DNA from: Trichobilharzia szidati
Lineage: Eukaryota > Platyhelminthes > Trematoda > Strigeidida > Schistosomatidae
DNA: 64,000 bases
Reading direction: 5' to 3'
NCBI GenBank assembly: GCA_944472155.2
Contig: OX235273.1
Span: forward strand, 83,942,793-84,006,792
The notes under the pieces are model-generated. The model was not told where the DNA came from. It saw only the letters and a program-made list of their open reading frames with translations, and did not search any database. Below, piece after piece: positions 24,830 through 37,100 of this stretch; the stretch's first letter is position 1, and each line of letters opens with the position of its first letter. Made by a program: the position numbers and the translations under genes.

Positions 24830-27800
24830 TTACTTAAATTCTCCGTCACTTATATTACAAATGATTACTTGGATGTATTTTGTTTTCATTATTCATTTAT
24901 TTGTCCAAATCGTAATACTTACTCTCGCGATTATTTAAAAAGTTTTCAGGATAATAGCATCATGGTGGGTATGAACGATCCTTAAAGTGTACTCCAACGC
25001 GTCAGCCGACTGCTGCTGTTATTATAAGCAAAAAATGCAGGTCAGTATTGAACAGGATTAATTACTTGGATGCTCTATTATGTTTAAATATTTATCGTAA
25101 TACAGGTGTAATAATGCTTGAAGAAACTTGGCTCCACGATTCATATGATGACAATTTAATCTCCTTGAGTGCTTTCAATATGTACAGACAAGACCGAAGC
25201 AGTTGAGGGAAGAAGCGAGGTGGTAATGTTGTTATTTTTATCAATTCTCAGTGGTCTCTTGCCAACAACGTCTGCTTTAAATTCTCAAATGATAATATTG
25301 ACTGTATAAATGTCAAATGTCGACCAAAACACCTATCTAAATACAAATTCATTTTAAATCACGAACATTTATGTCACACCTTGTTGTAGCACTTCAGAAC
25401 TATCTGTTTGCTGACGAATTCACTATTTTTGCTGCCACCTCGTTTGGAAACTCATTGTCCATAGTGACATGTGATTTTAATTCTTGTGACTGCAGTTTTC
25501 TTACAGTGCTAAGTAATGAAAATGTCGTTGACTATCCCACCAGACTGGATACATCTCTTGATCTTGTTTTCATAAATGACTAAGGAATATACGAATCTCG
25601 TAACAGAGCATCACCGTTTAACTCCGATTATTGTGTTACACTGGTTTTACACAAACTTTATAGAAAGTTACACAAGAGACCTTTTTCACAAATTTCCAAG
25701 TAAATTGTACATGCGTGCTACTCTAACGAGAATGTTCAGAATCTCAGAAGCATACTCAAAGATACAAAGTGGCACTTGTTAAATGAAGACTCTCTTGATG
25801 ACACTATCTCCAAAAACACACCTTATCTCAAATTTTGTCTTGTCACCTGTTGTCCCAGAGAAACGCTCTTCATCAGATTTGACTGTTTCTCCTCTCCTCA
25901 AATTAAAAAGCTTCGCAGGCAAAACGAAAAGTTATACCAAATTAAGGATAACATTGATGTGGAAAGAACTAACATCCTAATCAAGCCTGAAATGCACCGA
26001 TTGAATTCAATTTATAACGAGAAGTTTATATCCTGTAAAAATGCCTCTAGTATATGGACATGTTTCAAAGAAATTACTGGTGGTAAGCAAATGAATAGTA
26101 TTCCACATTCCTTTGATGTGTGTACACTTAATTATTCTTTCATGCATTCTCCCACAAATGCCACACCTTCTAGTGTTACAAGTATTAATGATACCTGCTT
26201 CCCTGGTTTCAAAACAGATTACGTTCTAAAATGTCTTCAGTCGCTGAATCGTTCTTGTAGCTTAGATGCAGATGGTTTGCCTAGTGCTATTCTTAAAAAG
26301 TGCGCAGATATCCTTCGTTATCCTCTCATGGACATATTTAACGAATTTGTATTCAGAAATATTGTGCCAGCCGTTTGGAAGGACATTAAAATTGTACCCA
26401 TACACAAATCATCTACTCGAACATGTTTTAAATTCAGAATTATTGCTATTACCTCTCCTTTTCTAAAATCTAAGGTAAAGTTACTCCTACTCAATCTTCA
26501 ACCTTCAATAAAGGCCTTCAATGATCGCAAACAATTCGCCTGTGAACACAGCGGAAGAAGTGTGGATGCAGCTGCAGTCTTGCATCATAACATTGTCTTC
26601 AGTTTAGACGAAGGGACTGGATTTGTTCGCTGCACCTTCCTAGATTACACATCTACTTTCGACTTAGTTAGCACCTAGGGATATTCTGTTAGAGAAGCTT
26701 GCTGAAACTCAAACTGACTGTTGGATTGTCAAATTGCTGAGTTCTTATTTCTGGGGAAGGATGCAGTACACTGTAGGTCAGAGAAAGTCGTCCACTTCAT
26801 CGCTTACTGACGCAGATGTCCCTCAAGGCGTTGTACTTTCTCCTTTTCTGTTTTCTTTCTTCTTGCATGACTTGCCTCACTCTGATGATGGAATGCCGAC
26901 GATCTAACTATTTCCATGTCTGTTAACTCCCAGCTAGACTGTACTAAGATGAACAGCTATCAGTCAGGAGTTAGCAAATTGTCTTTGTCTAATGGTTGGT
27001 CTTTAACTAAATTCTTCCAAATGTCAGACTGTTAATTTCAGTTTCCGATGCAAAAGAAAGCTAAATGAAGCTGTTAGTTACAATGACCATTTCGAAATTG
27101 ATGATATTGATACAGAAATCAAGTCTGAAGTTAAGTATCTTGAAATATTTCTTTCTTCTGACCAATCCTGGTCTTCCCATGTCTTAGCGATATCTAAAAG
27201 AATATTTCTTCTGCGTTATTACATTAAGAAGTTAAAGCACTCAGGCATAATTCAACTTCTCCTCTTACAGTTTGTCAACTCGTGCATCTTACCTATTCTT
27301 CTTTACTGGAAACCCTGATTCCTTACTGGATTGCTGAAACTAGACTATGTCATACTTCGTAGAATTCTGAAGACTGTCAGTGGGGCGAGTGCTATCCCGT
27401 TGGGCCATATAGCTGACATTGTCAATGAACAGCACTTGATTTCATGCGACAAGTTTGATAAAGGAATTTTGTCAGACTGTCAGCATCCACAGCAGCACTC
27501 GCAGCTCCAACCTTGTGTCTCCTCAGGTGAAACAAGAAGTCTTTCCAGAAGCCTTTGTGCACGTACGTCTAAGTTTAAAAATTACACTATACCATATTTG
27601 ACACGTACTTTATGTGATGCAAATAGTGTTAGGCGTAAACTAACTAACCTTCTTTGCACTAATAAATAAGCTATTTCCTCAACCATTATAACATCAACCT
27701 TTATTGTTATTTTACTTCTTATATTTATAATCCTCTCAATTTTGTGTTTTTATTTGTTTATTTTTTCATAAGTGGGAACATCATTAAGGCTGTGTTATAA

Positions 27801-28130
27801 CTGTTAGTTTTGTATTTCCCCTCACCATGCTGCTATATCAACAGAACATTAGATTCAATACTCGATAACATGCGAAAATTTCCAAACTGAATCGGAAATG
27901 CTGTTTCAAGCAAATTCACTGTTATTCTTATTATTATATTTAGTATTCTCATTTCGTTCATTGAATATTTTTGACGTAAATCTGAAAAATTCCTCCAGTT
28001 AATTTTGTTTTAATTTTAAATTCTCTTTGTATTTTGAGTCAATCGGATACAATATTTTGAGAAATACTAAGAATTCCATTCTGTATTGTAACTACCGTTT
28101 TTGGAATAAAGCAGATTATTATTATTATTT
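24830..28130 (+). mobile_element. CR1/Jockey-like LINE, long but defective (in unit B)
   Basis: Endonuclease remnants lie at about 25040-25600 (LEETWLHDSYDDNL, KRGGNVVIFINSQWS). A 300-codon open stretch at 25776-26678 covers the first half of the reverse transcriptase (QSLNRSCSLDADGLPSAIL, IKIVPIHKSSTRTCFKFRII). It stops soon after FLDYTSTFDLVST. A deletion of about 16 bases near 26892 removes the residues before the YADD box and shifts the frame, in contrast to the minus-strand copy at 6801-7082. The C-terminal part is at 27331-27669. The 3' end is GCAGATTATTATTATTATTT at 28111-28130, followed by the flank GCCTGTGTTAC. The element is inactive. Confidence 0.78.
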
Positions 28131-28782
28131 GCCTGTGTTACATACATACAAAGAATCACATGAAAAATCTATACACAATACGATAATTGTGACAAAAGTT
28201 ATTTCATATGGAGTGGAATCAATTTGAGAATCAGAATGAACTTTGATTCCTCAATATGCGAAATTGCGCCAATAATGAATCAAAGAATCGAAGTATATAT
28301 GCAAAAATAGTTGTGAATATTCTCGAACGCACGAAAATTCTCAGCTAACAGCTAAGTGAATTTCAGTAATATATAACTTGTTGGTTGCACACATAAGAAG
28401 GAGTACTCATCTGATGATTTTCATTCTGACTTTGATCATATCCAGTGTACTTTAATCGATAAACGCATATCAAAAATGAATATTCTAGTTCAGTAGATAA
28501 TTAAATTAGTTATTTTGAAAGAAGACAGTTTGTGTTCTTATTACAGATTACGAATATCAGTGTGAATGTCTGTGCAAGTAATGGCACACTTCATATGAGA
28601 AAGAGAAACAATGGTTAACATATCGTCATCAATGGGAACAAGAAATCACAAAAATGAGAATAAAACTGAAGATGCCTACAGAGTGACATCGTCCTATTCA
28701 CCTCTCCACCAAAAAAGATAGGCTGGAAGAAGCATTTTACAAATTATCCGTGTATGTTGTTTCTTTGTAAAACAATGCTAAA

Positions 28783-31700
28783 TTACTTTCGAGTAGGACG
28801 GAACAAATTGATCGTACAAAGCCAGATGATGAACGCCATGGTAAAATCTACGGCAATGAAGTCCATCGCCCAAGCCATCACGCAGTAATTATCGATACAA
28901 ATGAACAATAACTACAAAGTAGAGAAAGAGAAAGATTACTGACAGAAATGAGTGAATACAGGCGATCATCTCAAGTGTACAGCAATTCATATTTCACCGT
29001 ATTAAATTAATTATAATAATCAAGCAAGTGTGATGAGGTTTTTTTCATATGATGAAATATAGACACCTGAACCAGTAAAGAATTATTTACACATTCACTG
29101 TCGGCTTTCAGGTCATACATGAGCAGAATTACGGTTCCAGTGTGTCATTATTCATTTTATGATTTGTCAGTTTGAAATGTGCAGTGAGGTTGTTGGAAAT
29201 CCCTAAATGTAATTGCGTATGCATGGTGAGGGAACATGAAATCAGTGACAAAAAGCATATAATCCGTCAAGTGCAACAGTGTACAACATCATCCACACTG
29301 TAAATAAACTATCGAATATCGAGGATACGTTGACGTACCTTGTGATGTAATATGAACACAAATCGACTAAGCGATATTGTGATTCACAGAGGAATTCTGC
29401 GACTATCAAATAACTGATGTGATTCGTGTAATTTACTCGTCAAAATAAACATGTTTGATGCAACGATAAAATGACAAACTTACGAAGAGTATGAATGATA
29501 TAGAGAAAGGTACTGCCACAGTGACAATTATCTGCGTGAAAAAATATGAGGAGAAATGAATAGATCATTAGGGAAGAGGTACACTCAAACTTTGTTAATC
29601 TATGCAAATTACAACATTGACATATCTACTGATCTGAGATCTGTGGACACTGACTATTATTGAAACATGCTGACAGTTGAATCACACCTGTGAATGACTC
29701 TGGCAGCATATGGTGAGGCTAAAATATGCGAATGTATATCATTAAATCAATATAAACAACTGCTACATCACTTCACATTTCTTATCTAACAACAGAAATG
29801 TGATTATTCACGAGGCCACTTTGACTACAGTCGAATCCCTTATAGTCCAGTACATATTCCGTGGGATGTGACAGTCACACCAGTGAATCCTTGCCAAACG
29901 AGCCAAATTTCATACGCATACGTGACAAGGCAATTGACTATAGCCAAGGTTACCTGCTTATATATCAATTTGCTCATAACTCTTCCAATCAAAATGTAGA
30001 ATTTGAAGAGGCAGCATGAAAGACAAATGTACCAGGATGAAATGATTTCGTTCATCCTCTCACGCCTTATCCTCCAGGTGGCTGAAACCTTATCCATCCA
30101 AAAATATCCAGTACATGGAAGATTTCATGTAGGTTTGAGGCGACGATAAGCAGTTGTGGATAGTAACTTTTAGTGACATTATCTCGGAATGATGTGAGCT
30201 GTTAAATATGCCCAATAGTCACTGTAAGCTCATTCAAATGTAAACAATATTTGACATGCATGAAAATGAGGATGCAATTGGTTACCTAACTAGGGAAAAT
30301 GACCTGTCATAAACCAGCAGGTCAGAAGCAATCAGACTGACTTTGAAATCAGAAATTCGAATCTTCTGGGGAGGACAGGAGATGTGAGTGGAGAATACAT
30401 GACATGATTGACATTCTACTACTTGGTTTTGTAAGTTTGATGGGCAAGCCAGTTCACTGTCTGTCATTGTCTTTTTCTGCTCACATACATTTGATTGGAA
30501 TCGCCGCATTGTGGCCGCCTGAGGAAATCAGAGCAATGTATGTTTCCCCTGGCAGGCTTCGCCTAATATTCTCTCAATGTTTCATTATTCGAGGAATTCG
30601 TCGCCGATACATTCATCAATTGTTCCTTGTCACCGCAATAGAAGTATTTTGAAATTTTTCATGTGATTTATACGTTCGTACTTTTGAGGCTGTAGTCGAC
30701 GGAGAAGAGACTGTGAAATGATAGCAGCAACGTTAGTCTTAGTGTGAACAGTGTTCATATAATGCACTGATATTTCAGTGGAAATCACCGAATCAGAGTT
30801 TCCTATTGTCCAGGATCTTTATACACAGTAGTAAGTGACAGTAGATCGTGCCTCACGTAGCTGTCTGGCTTAAAGCGCAAACCAATTCCTTATGAGATCT
30901 CTCCCTCGTTTCATACACGAAATGACGTCATCTCATCCTGTTATATTTGCCATCCCTGCTTCTCTCTTCCTCAAGGGAAGGAATCAAATGAGATTCCAAA
31001 GTGTGGAATTATTACACGGATTCGGATGCAGTGAGATTTTTCTGAATGAAGCGAAGATTTCATAAGTTTTGACAAATAACTTAGGTTAATAATTTATGCA
31101 TTATAAACATTAAATCATGCAATTACTTGTTGTTGGAAGAACACATAGAAAACGATGACTCCCACAATCGCTAAAAACAATACGATCGAGGAAAACATTA
31201 TCAGCCCCTTCAGATCCATTCGAGGCAAGAGCAAAGCCGTCACAACTATTGGAATTTCCAACACAAGTATACAGGCCAGAGATATGAGTCCAGCTTTCAG
31301 TCCAACAGGTGACAAAAGAGCAGCCAAGCCCATCGACCACAGTGAGATCTATGACAGAAGGGAAAGCGAAATGAGAACATGTGATCACACTGGATAGATT
31401 CATAGACAGTTATATAAACACACATCTTTACAATTACTACAGAAATACAGTAAATTCTCAAACCTGTATGGACAAACAGATAAACCACATTCTCATCACT
31501 CACAATCAATCACAAATAAACAAATTATTGGAAGTTACTGTCATCCCGTGAACTGTGGATCATCCTACACATGTCAACAAGAGTCACCTCTGCAAACTGC
31601 AGTTAGCTGCACTGGCCGACTAATTATCGCCTGATAACTGGAATGACTAGGCCTACAACAGTTGAAAATATTTTGACCTCATCATCCATCGTTGAGGATG

Positions 31701-32415
31701 ATGACGAGGAATTCTAATGATGTTCTTTCTTCTTAAATGGAATCATAATCTGAATTTCGGAGGTGGCATTCCATGTTCTTCTCTTGGATGGAACACATCA
31801 AAGGCAGAGTCACTTGAGATGTCCTAATCGTGTCTGTCAATATGTTAATATCACTTCAGTTCAGAAACAGCTTCATATGACTTCTCACGAATGTGTTTTG
31901 GATGTTCTTTCATTCAACTGTTTGAATGAAGTGGACTGTCGATTGTCTAATAACGGGTCATGTAGATTCAACTTCTCAAGACCTCCAGTTTATTCATTCA
32001 TTCAAGATCTCCCTCAGTATACACTTCCTGTTCATGCAACAAGTGGATTTAGGTTCCACATTTACGAATTTCTAAGAGACAACTTGTCTTAGCTTTCTGG
32101 TCCTTTCTCATGCGCAAGTAGTAAAACCACGCAGTCATTGTTACATCGCCAATAAGTGAAAAAATGAAAGTGGTGTGTGGTGTGAATCACAGGAATGATC
32201 ACTCTGACGAGGTATTCGTGGGTGTGAATGCTTTCACATTCCACCACAAATGACATTCATTCAGTTAAAAACAAGTTAGCTTAAATCCTCACAAATTTTA
32301 GAAGTGATAAAAAATGACACTTACTGCATATGAAAGCATGATATAGACACCAATTGGTTGTGGTCGAATTTTTGACACGAATACGGAGAGAAGAAACACA
32401 AGGAGACCGACTTCT
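28783..32415 (-). pseudogene. Inverted, damaged copy of the membrane-protein gene (copy B, exons 4-7)
   Basis: On the minus strand, exon equivalents lie at 32415-32325 (exon 4), 31348-31127 (exon 5), 29531-29484 (exon 6) and 28911-28783 (exon 7). All splice sites are retained. Exon 4 encodes EVGLLVFLLSVFVSKI. Exon 5 is 222 nt, two codons shorter than in A and C, in frame. In exon 7 one extra base after the codons for FIIWLCTI shifts the frame, replacing the normal tail with NLFRPTRK and a stop about 14 residues early. Exons 1-3 were not found upstream on this strand; after exon 4 the sequence runs into a 3'-flank remnant of another copy. It is probably a decaying pseudogene, though the frame from exon 4 to exon 7 is otherwise open, so a gene with other upstream exons is not excluded. 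Confidence 0.6.
31790..32240 (+). repeat. Repeat block within intron 4 of copy B, shared with copy C
   Basis: This block occurs inverted at about 38690-39180 and is absent from the matching place in unit A (about 1650-1700). On this strand it has an open stretch at 31763-32092 encoding PPVYSFIQDLPQYTLPVHAT. The minus-strand equivalent in C (39161-38805) encodes PPVYSFLQAFPQYTLPVHAT. Conservation at the amino-acid level with changed bases is suggestive, but no start context, splice signals or known domain was recognised. It may be a mobile-element fragment or a small exon of an unknown gene. Confidence 0.4.
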
Positions 32416-32689
32416 CTGAAATGAATTCACGAACACCAACGATTCGTTTCATGATTCCGAGTTTACCTCTTATACAGCAACTATTAATTCTATTTCCATG
32501 CGATTATCAAAGCTATTTGTCACCCGTCACCTCCTTAAACCACAGACGATGGTAAATTTCAAGTCAATAAGTATCATTCTCCCTACTCGCTATCTCTAAC
32601 TCTCGGTAACTCTTCTCAACCAAATAATGTTAATACTAGATATTCCGATTGATCCATGAAAGTGCAATTGTCCCACTTCTGAAAATGAA

Positions 32690-33640
32690 ATCACCCAAAC
32701 GATATCTCCGCTTAGCCTCAAGCTTTTCCTTTCCGATTTCATCACGATGTACTCAGATTATGACAAGTCCATGAGACAGAGGAATTCGATTCAAAGTTGT
32801 TTCCACTGTTTTGTTGGGATCATTCAATAAACCAGATACACTCTTAACCCATACCACGTGTTCGGAATGAAATAATTACTATAAGTCATTGTCGGCCATT
32901 CGAGTGTTTGAGAAATTCGAGAATAACTACGGTTGCTCGCACCCTATTATTTATTTTAATCAATAAAGCGAGACAAAATGAGACACTTTTTTCTGTCAAA
33001 TTGATAACGTCTTCGCAATTAAATGACCAAGCTCAAAGAACACGATTACGTTGAGAACCCTGTGAATGAACCCGGAATCAACTCCATTATGTCGACACAA
33101 ATTGCCTCTTCCATTCGACATAAGCGTCATTCTTCGGTCAATAGTCTTCTCACACTAATTGATTAGTATATGCCTCCTGACTGAATTCTTAGATAACTAA
33201 ATGTGCTTACTGTTACCCTATGCTACACACATACTTGCATACAACCACACGAGAACAACATGCATAATAAGACGATTATGTGACAAAAGTCATTTTGTGT
33301 GAAGTGGAATCACATTTAGACTGAGAATGGACTATGATCCTTCAATATGTAAAAATACGTCAATAATCATTACAGAAATCGAAATATATATGTATAAATG
33401 AGAAAATACGTGAAAATATTCTTGAACGCATTAAATTTCGAAGCTCGGAGGTACAAGAAGTAAGTGAATTTAAGCTGCATCTCTTCTCTCATTTGCTGTC
33501 TTTTTGTTTGATTTATTACTAAGTTTGCTCAAATATGAATAGTAAGGTGACGATTTTAGTCTGACTTTGATCATGTTCGAGATATTTCACTTGAGTATGA
33601 ATATAGAAAATACGCTCAATCACATTTTATTTCGTTTTAT
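32690..33640 (-). repeat. 3'-flank remnant of a further copy (D) of the membrane-protein unit
   Basis: 33220-33640 matches the 3' flank of copy B starting at 28131, and 32690-33215 matches 24240-24830, which is the outer 3' flank of copy B beyond its CR1 insertion. In copy C the equivalent (inverted) sequence runs 44550-44950. No exon equivalents follow on the minus strand; from about 33650 the sequence becomes the 5' flank of copy C. The unit has lost its coding part. Here the 3' flank is uninterrupted at the place where copy B carries the CR1-like element. Confidence 0.5.
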
Positions 33641-34184
33641 GGATCTAATCAATGTGGAATGTGTTTGTGTGTGATGACTAGATGTCTAATAAACTCAGAA
33701 TTCTCTGATGTGTGATAGAGCAAACTGATGTTCTCATTTATCCTCCCCAGTCTTGTGGCAAGGTGTCATCGTCTGATGCTTGTATGCATATATTGACTCT
33801 GTATATATGGCCAAATGAAACCAGTTTTTATCTCTGATGATGCAGAAGAGAAACTCCAGTAGGCTGTTTCCTCAAAGTTGATGTCGTGTTTGAGAAAGAC
33901 AAATGAGATTTTCTCCAACCCACTCAATGTCTTAGAGCACACTGTTCCATATGATCACTGACTCCAACTCATCAACATTCGCAAACATGTGTATGCCCCA
34001 ATTGTTTTGGAAGCTGAATTATGTTCAAATAATCTGACAGTCATATCCACACCATATTTTCGCTTGAGATATTCGTAAATCTAATCTACATGACCATTTT
34101 CATCATGCATATTCTGAGGTGATTAAGCTACTTCTGCGCCGTTGTCATCTATAATTTTCGTTATCAATTTCAGCTCATTGAAAA

Positions 34185-37100
34185 ATGTCTTCCGTTTATG
34201 ATTTGTATGACAATTCCACATATAAGAACGAAAGGCTACAGCGAACTCCTTTACGTTTCTATATTTGGGTAAGATGCAAATGGATTGAAGAGTGAGTAAT
34301 TTTATTTTTAGATCCTAATAGATACGCTTATTATGGTAATGGTGACAGCTGGTGTTGTCCTCTTATTTACCTTCGTGTAAGAATACATAAAATTTTCCGA
34401 TGAAATATTCTCTTGGTTGTAGGAACGTGATTGGTGAATTCTTCAAAACGAATTTCTGGATAAAATTTACCATTTTGTAAGTTCTCTGTTCAACATTAAT
34501 TATCGAATGTTCGATTGAATTCATCACACCTTGACAAGTGGAATTCATTTGTGATACAGAGCAGTAATCCACTTCACAGCACACTCGATCACTAAATTAG
34601 TATTTACTGAATTGTCAGGAAAAAGGGAGTCTTAATTTATATTACGGTCTCAGGTTCTGGGAGACTCCGGTGTTAATCTGTATTAAGATCATCCATTAGA
34701 CATTTTGCTAATAAATTTGAATTTCAGTAAAGTGTGTAATTAAGCTCCAAGGATAGATATAAAAGCAATCGGTTCATACAATAATCACTGGAATGCATTT
34801 TTGAGATTAGAGTATTCGTAGAAACACGATCGCAGAAAATCTGTGACAGAGAAGTCTCCAGCAATAGTGGATATTACAATAACCAATACCATATGTCAAG
34901 AATCCAACTAAATTTTCGCCATGAATATCATTCATATGGTAACATGATGAAAACCATTTGTCAAGATTTTATTCGAATATTTCTCTAAAACTTCTGATCA
35001 GCTGATATTTCAACGTAATTAAAGTCCGTATTTGTAAAAATAATTATTGATACACAATTCAAACCTCTGGCTCGACAGATTTGAAATGATGGAAGGTAAA
35101 TCGTCTAAGGTATAAATAATAGTGTGCATTTGGGTTGTCATATCTTTGACAAAATCAACACAAGCAATTCAGTGGAGTCATTTTTCAATGAATTGCTATT
35201 CTGTGCTTGAACAGCCGCATTAAGAAAGATTCATCAGTAGTTTACTCACAAGGAACGACTAAACTGAACGTTAACAAATGGAAGAATCGTCACAAGATGG
35301 TCGGTTATATTAATGAGTGCATATAAGAAGTAGAATAAGGTCGACAGAAATACCTGTTGGGATGAGAAAAGTTACTATGTAAATTTTGATATGCATGCAC
35401 ATGGAAACAAAAGAAATACTATGTTCCATTCACGAACAACGACATCTTCTACAGACAAAATTATTGGATTTCAATGAGATCTCACATGGGTTCGTTGCTA
35501 GCAGCCTGTTTCATGACAAGTCACAGGATCGGTCCACGTAAGTTAAATATTGGTAGGTTTCAATTGTGTCCTAGATAAAAGGATGATATTTTTATTATCC
35601 CTCATGATAGACATGGTCACAATTAGTAGTGTTACACATGTTCAACAGCTGCAGTCCACCAACAAGGCTCACTGTTTCAGTAGATCAATCTTCACTGCCT
35701 TTTCATGAGGTTGAATTAACACGAAGAGCCTACGGATATTTAGGAAGATCGATCAATAAGAGAGCAACATTGCACAGTCAACTGATAAGTCTCTACAGCT
35801 GATTACTAAATGAACGTGAATTGAGGCAAAGTATTACGCTAGCCACTCACGTCCCACACATCTGCAGCTCAAATGCTCTGGAAGAAGAATTAGAGATTTC
35901 AGAAAGAAATCTTCCTAAATGGACATACACTGAGTCTTATTGTGGAGAATGTCAAGCCAAAAATGCAAAGGCTGAACATGGAATCTGTGCAAGATACGAA
36001 AGCTTAGATTGACGTTTACGGCAACCTAATTGTTGACGTTGTTAGGAGAGGAATTCCGGTTTCAGCGAGGAGAACTTTCTTCACAGAAACGATAAGCCTG
36101 CTGTTCGTCAGTTGGCCACTGGTGTGGAGGAGCCTAATGGGCGAAATCTCACATCGGACCACTTCTATGTGCACACGTCAGTTCACCTGTTCTTGTGGAG
36201 CCAGATATGTGTATCGTTCAACGCGAATCTTATTGTTTTCAGTCAAATACGTTTGATTACTTCATCAAAAAGAGACTCTTCATGGAACTGCTTGTACTGA
36301 TTCTGTCAGCGATATTAAGGCCCAGATGCACCCTATTATTCATAGGTTAGATGCTTTCTTTCCGACAATTTCCAATCTGTCGAGTGAGATGTTGGAATGA
36401 TTTGTTAATTATTATTTCTATAAAAATGACTTTTTCGTACTTTGAGATATCAGCTGATCAGAAGTTTTAGCGAAATTATCGAATAAAATCTTGACAAATG
36501 GTTTGCATCATGTCACCATATGAATAATATTCATGACGAAACTTAAGTCTGGTTCTTGACATATGGTATTGATTATTGTGATATCCACGACTACTGGAGA
36601 CTTCTGCGTTACTAATATTCTGTGAAACGGTTTCCAGATATAGTGTACTCAATAAATGTCTTCTCAGTGTCTACATATGTAATCATTTGCTTTGATCTTA
36701 GTGAATCGTTCTCTCATCTTGATAACCATGTCTGATTATGTTCAGACATGCACTGGGAAATTTTGTGTATATTTTGACATTCAGTCGAACTAGCCACACA
36801 GGACCAAATTTATTTATAAATAACCATGGAGGAGGCCTGATTTATTAGTTTACACTTTCCGCGTCCGTCAGACTACTGACGACATGACAGTGGATCAACC
36901 TAAGTCAGTTTACAACCAATTTCAACCTTCTGTGGCTTACTTCAACTCCAGGTAATAGTTGTTCAGCCAAGTTAATTCTGGTCTTAACTTCAGTCACTTT
37001 GGTGACAAAGAGATTCGCCGAATAATAATGACAATGATAACTGGGGTATCTGTCCGAATGTCTTCACTTTCAGATGATATTAGGTTTTTGTCTATCATCT

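Larger units (their letters stand above)
24240..32415 (-). repeat. Segmental duplication unit B, inverted relative to A and C
   Basis: 28131-32415 is the reverse-complement relative of about 1490-5610 and of 38530-44550, including exons and introns. Its outer 3' flank is split: 24240-24830, a CR1-like element at about 24830-28130, then 28131 onward. The flank arrangement is shown by the intact version at 32690-33640. Confidence 0.55.

Noticed and set aside
35821..36012. 63-codon frame in intron 3 of copy C as a nested gene
   Set aside because: No domain, no start context, no matching copy; it lies in the spacer of an inverted repeat.
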